Source: Bryobacteraceae bacterium (GTDB lineage: Bacteria; Acidobacteriota; Terriglobia; Bryobacterales; Bryobacteraceae). From it: 5,068 bases of DNA. Shown here piece after piece: positions 4,434-5,068 of the stretch. Within the stretch, counting starts at the first letter, position 1; every line of letters begins with the position of its first letter. The stretch is from NCBI GenBank assembly GCA_030039005.1, contig JASHQT010000218.1, forward strand, positions 1-5,068, in the 5' to 3' direction. The translations under genes were made by a program, and so were the position numbers. The notes under the pieces are model-generated. The model saw nothing but the letters and a program-made list of their open reading frames with translations. It had not been told where the DNA came from and searched no databases.

Positions 4434-5068
4434 ATGAACGCGCGAGTTTGCTTCAAGACCCTCCGGAATGCCGTGCTTTGGGACTCGGCCTTCGCGCTCG
4501 TCCCGGCGATTCTGCTCTTTACAATGAATCCCGGCATGTCGGGGCGCCAGCTCCTGGTCGAGTTCGGCTTCTGCTGGGTCTACTCAAATTGCATCGGTAG
4601 CATCGCGTTCCTGCTGATTCCGCGAGTCTGGGAGCAGGCGCGGTGCTTACCGGAAGCCTTGCAGTGGGTCTTTCGCGTATGCGCGATGCTCGCGGCCTGC
4701 TTTGCCGGTTGTCTCGCCGCCGGTCTTGTATTCGTCGCCTTGCGCTGGCAGCCGCTGAATGCTTATTGGCCGCAATTCTTCGGCTCTTTTAAGTTCGCTG
4801 CCGTCCTGACCATCGCCGCGGGCGTCACCATCGGGATCTACACCACGCTGCGCGAGCGGCTGGATGAAACGACGCTCGAACTGCGCACCAAGGAGCTGGA
4901 ACGCGAGCGCGCGTTGAAACTCGCCACCGAAGCCCAGCTTGCCTCGCTCGAATCGCGGATTCACCCGCACTTTTTGTTCAACACGCTCAACTCGATTTCT
5001 TCGCTGATTCCGGAAGACCCGGCGCGCGCCGAGCGCCTCGTCGAACAAATGGCCGCGCTGCTGCGATT
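4434..5068 (+). CDS. LytS-type sensor histidine kinase, 3' end beyond window
   Basis: The visible 211 residues are the N-terminal part of a membrane-bound sensor kinase of the His_kinase (LytS/YehU) family, which autophosphorylates and passes the phosphate to a response regulator, usually a LytTR type. Four transmembrane helices are likely at about 14-31, 41-62, 76-103 and 115-136. A charged coiled-coil linker (about 139-172, rich in Glu/Arg/Leu) follows. The phosphoacceptor region is ESRIHPHFLFNTLNSISSLI (173-192), where His179 of PHFLFN is the expected phosphorylated residue. The ATP-binding domain lies beyond the right edge. The start ATG at 4434 is preceded only by a weak AGAG and follows the upstream stop by 19 nt, so it may depend on coupling. 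The N-terminal membrane part shows no known ligand domain, so the signal is unknown. Confidence 0.9.
   Translation, partial: MNARVCFKTLRNAVLWDSAFALVPAILLFTMNPGMSGRQLLVEFGFCWVYSNCIGSIAFLLIPRVWEQARCLPEALQWVFRVCAMLAACFAGCLAAGLVFVALRWQPLNAYWPQFFGSFKFAAVLTIAAGVTIGIYTTLRERLDETTLELRTKELERERALKLATEAQLASLESRIHPHFLFNTLNSISSLIPEDPARAERLVEQMAALLR

Noticed and set aside
4647..5048. Minus-strand open frame opposite the LytS-type kinase
   Set aside because: Shadow of the kinase gene. The plus-strand frame has transmembrane helices and the PHFLFN phosphoacceptor motif.

Overview
The window looks like a piece of a GC-rich bacterial chromosome, most plausibly Acidobacteriota (Bryobacter/Solibacter-like). The taxonomic guess is an inference. 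It rests on the gene neighbourhood, the flanked four-helix-bundle gene and the LytS-type kinase style, not on any marker gene.

Layout. (1) 1-305, minus: the 5' part of selD, selenophosphate synthetase, running off the left edge. An in-frame UGA sits at the catalytic position and a SECIS-like hairpin lies just downstream, so this SelD is itself probably a selenoprotein. (2) About 319-738: a 420-bp unit bounded by imperfect 34-nt inverted repeats. It carries a four-helix-bundle protein of the 23S rRNA intervening-sequence (S23/IVP) family on the plus strand. (3) 769-2601, minus: a compact three-gene operon in the order ctaB (heme O synthase), SCO1/SenC copper chaperone, DUF420 membrane protein, all expected to serve assembly of a heme-copper terminal oxidase. 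(4) 2602-2733: intergenic, with two tandem hairpins, one a good intrinsic terminator for the gene upstream. (5) 2734-3111, minus: a STAS-domain anti-sigma-factor antagonist. (6) 3155-3598, minus: a small secreted protein of unknown function. (7) 3722-4414, plus: an exported repeat-type (TPR-like) protein ending in a CXXCH heme-c motif. (8) 4434 to the right edge, plus: a LytS-type membrane histidine kinase, truncated by the window.

How the parts fit. CtaB makes heme O (the precursor of heme A), SCO1 delivers copper to subunit II, and DUF420 proteins are commonly linked to the same genes, so this block is a respiratory oxidase maturation module. SelD supplies selenophosphate for selenocysteine and implies a full Sec machinery elsewhere in the genome. 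The inverted-repeat unit lies between selD and the oxidase-assembly operon. Its left arm ends 14 nt from the selD start, and its gene shares a CTAG stop with DUF420, which suggests a compact insertion. The two most noteworthy signals are the UGA/SECIS in selD and the inverted-repeat-flanked S23 gene. I see no tRNA, rRNA, CRISPR array or transposase, and no gene-free stretch longer than 300 bases.
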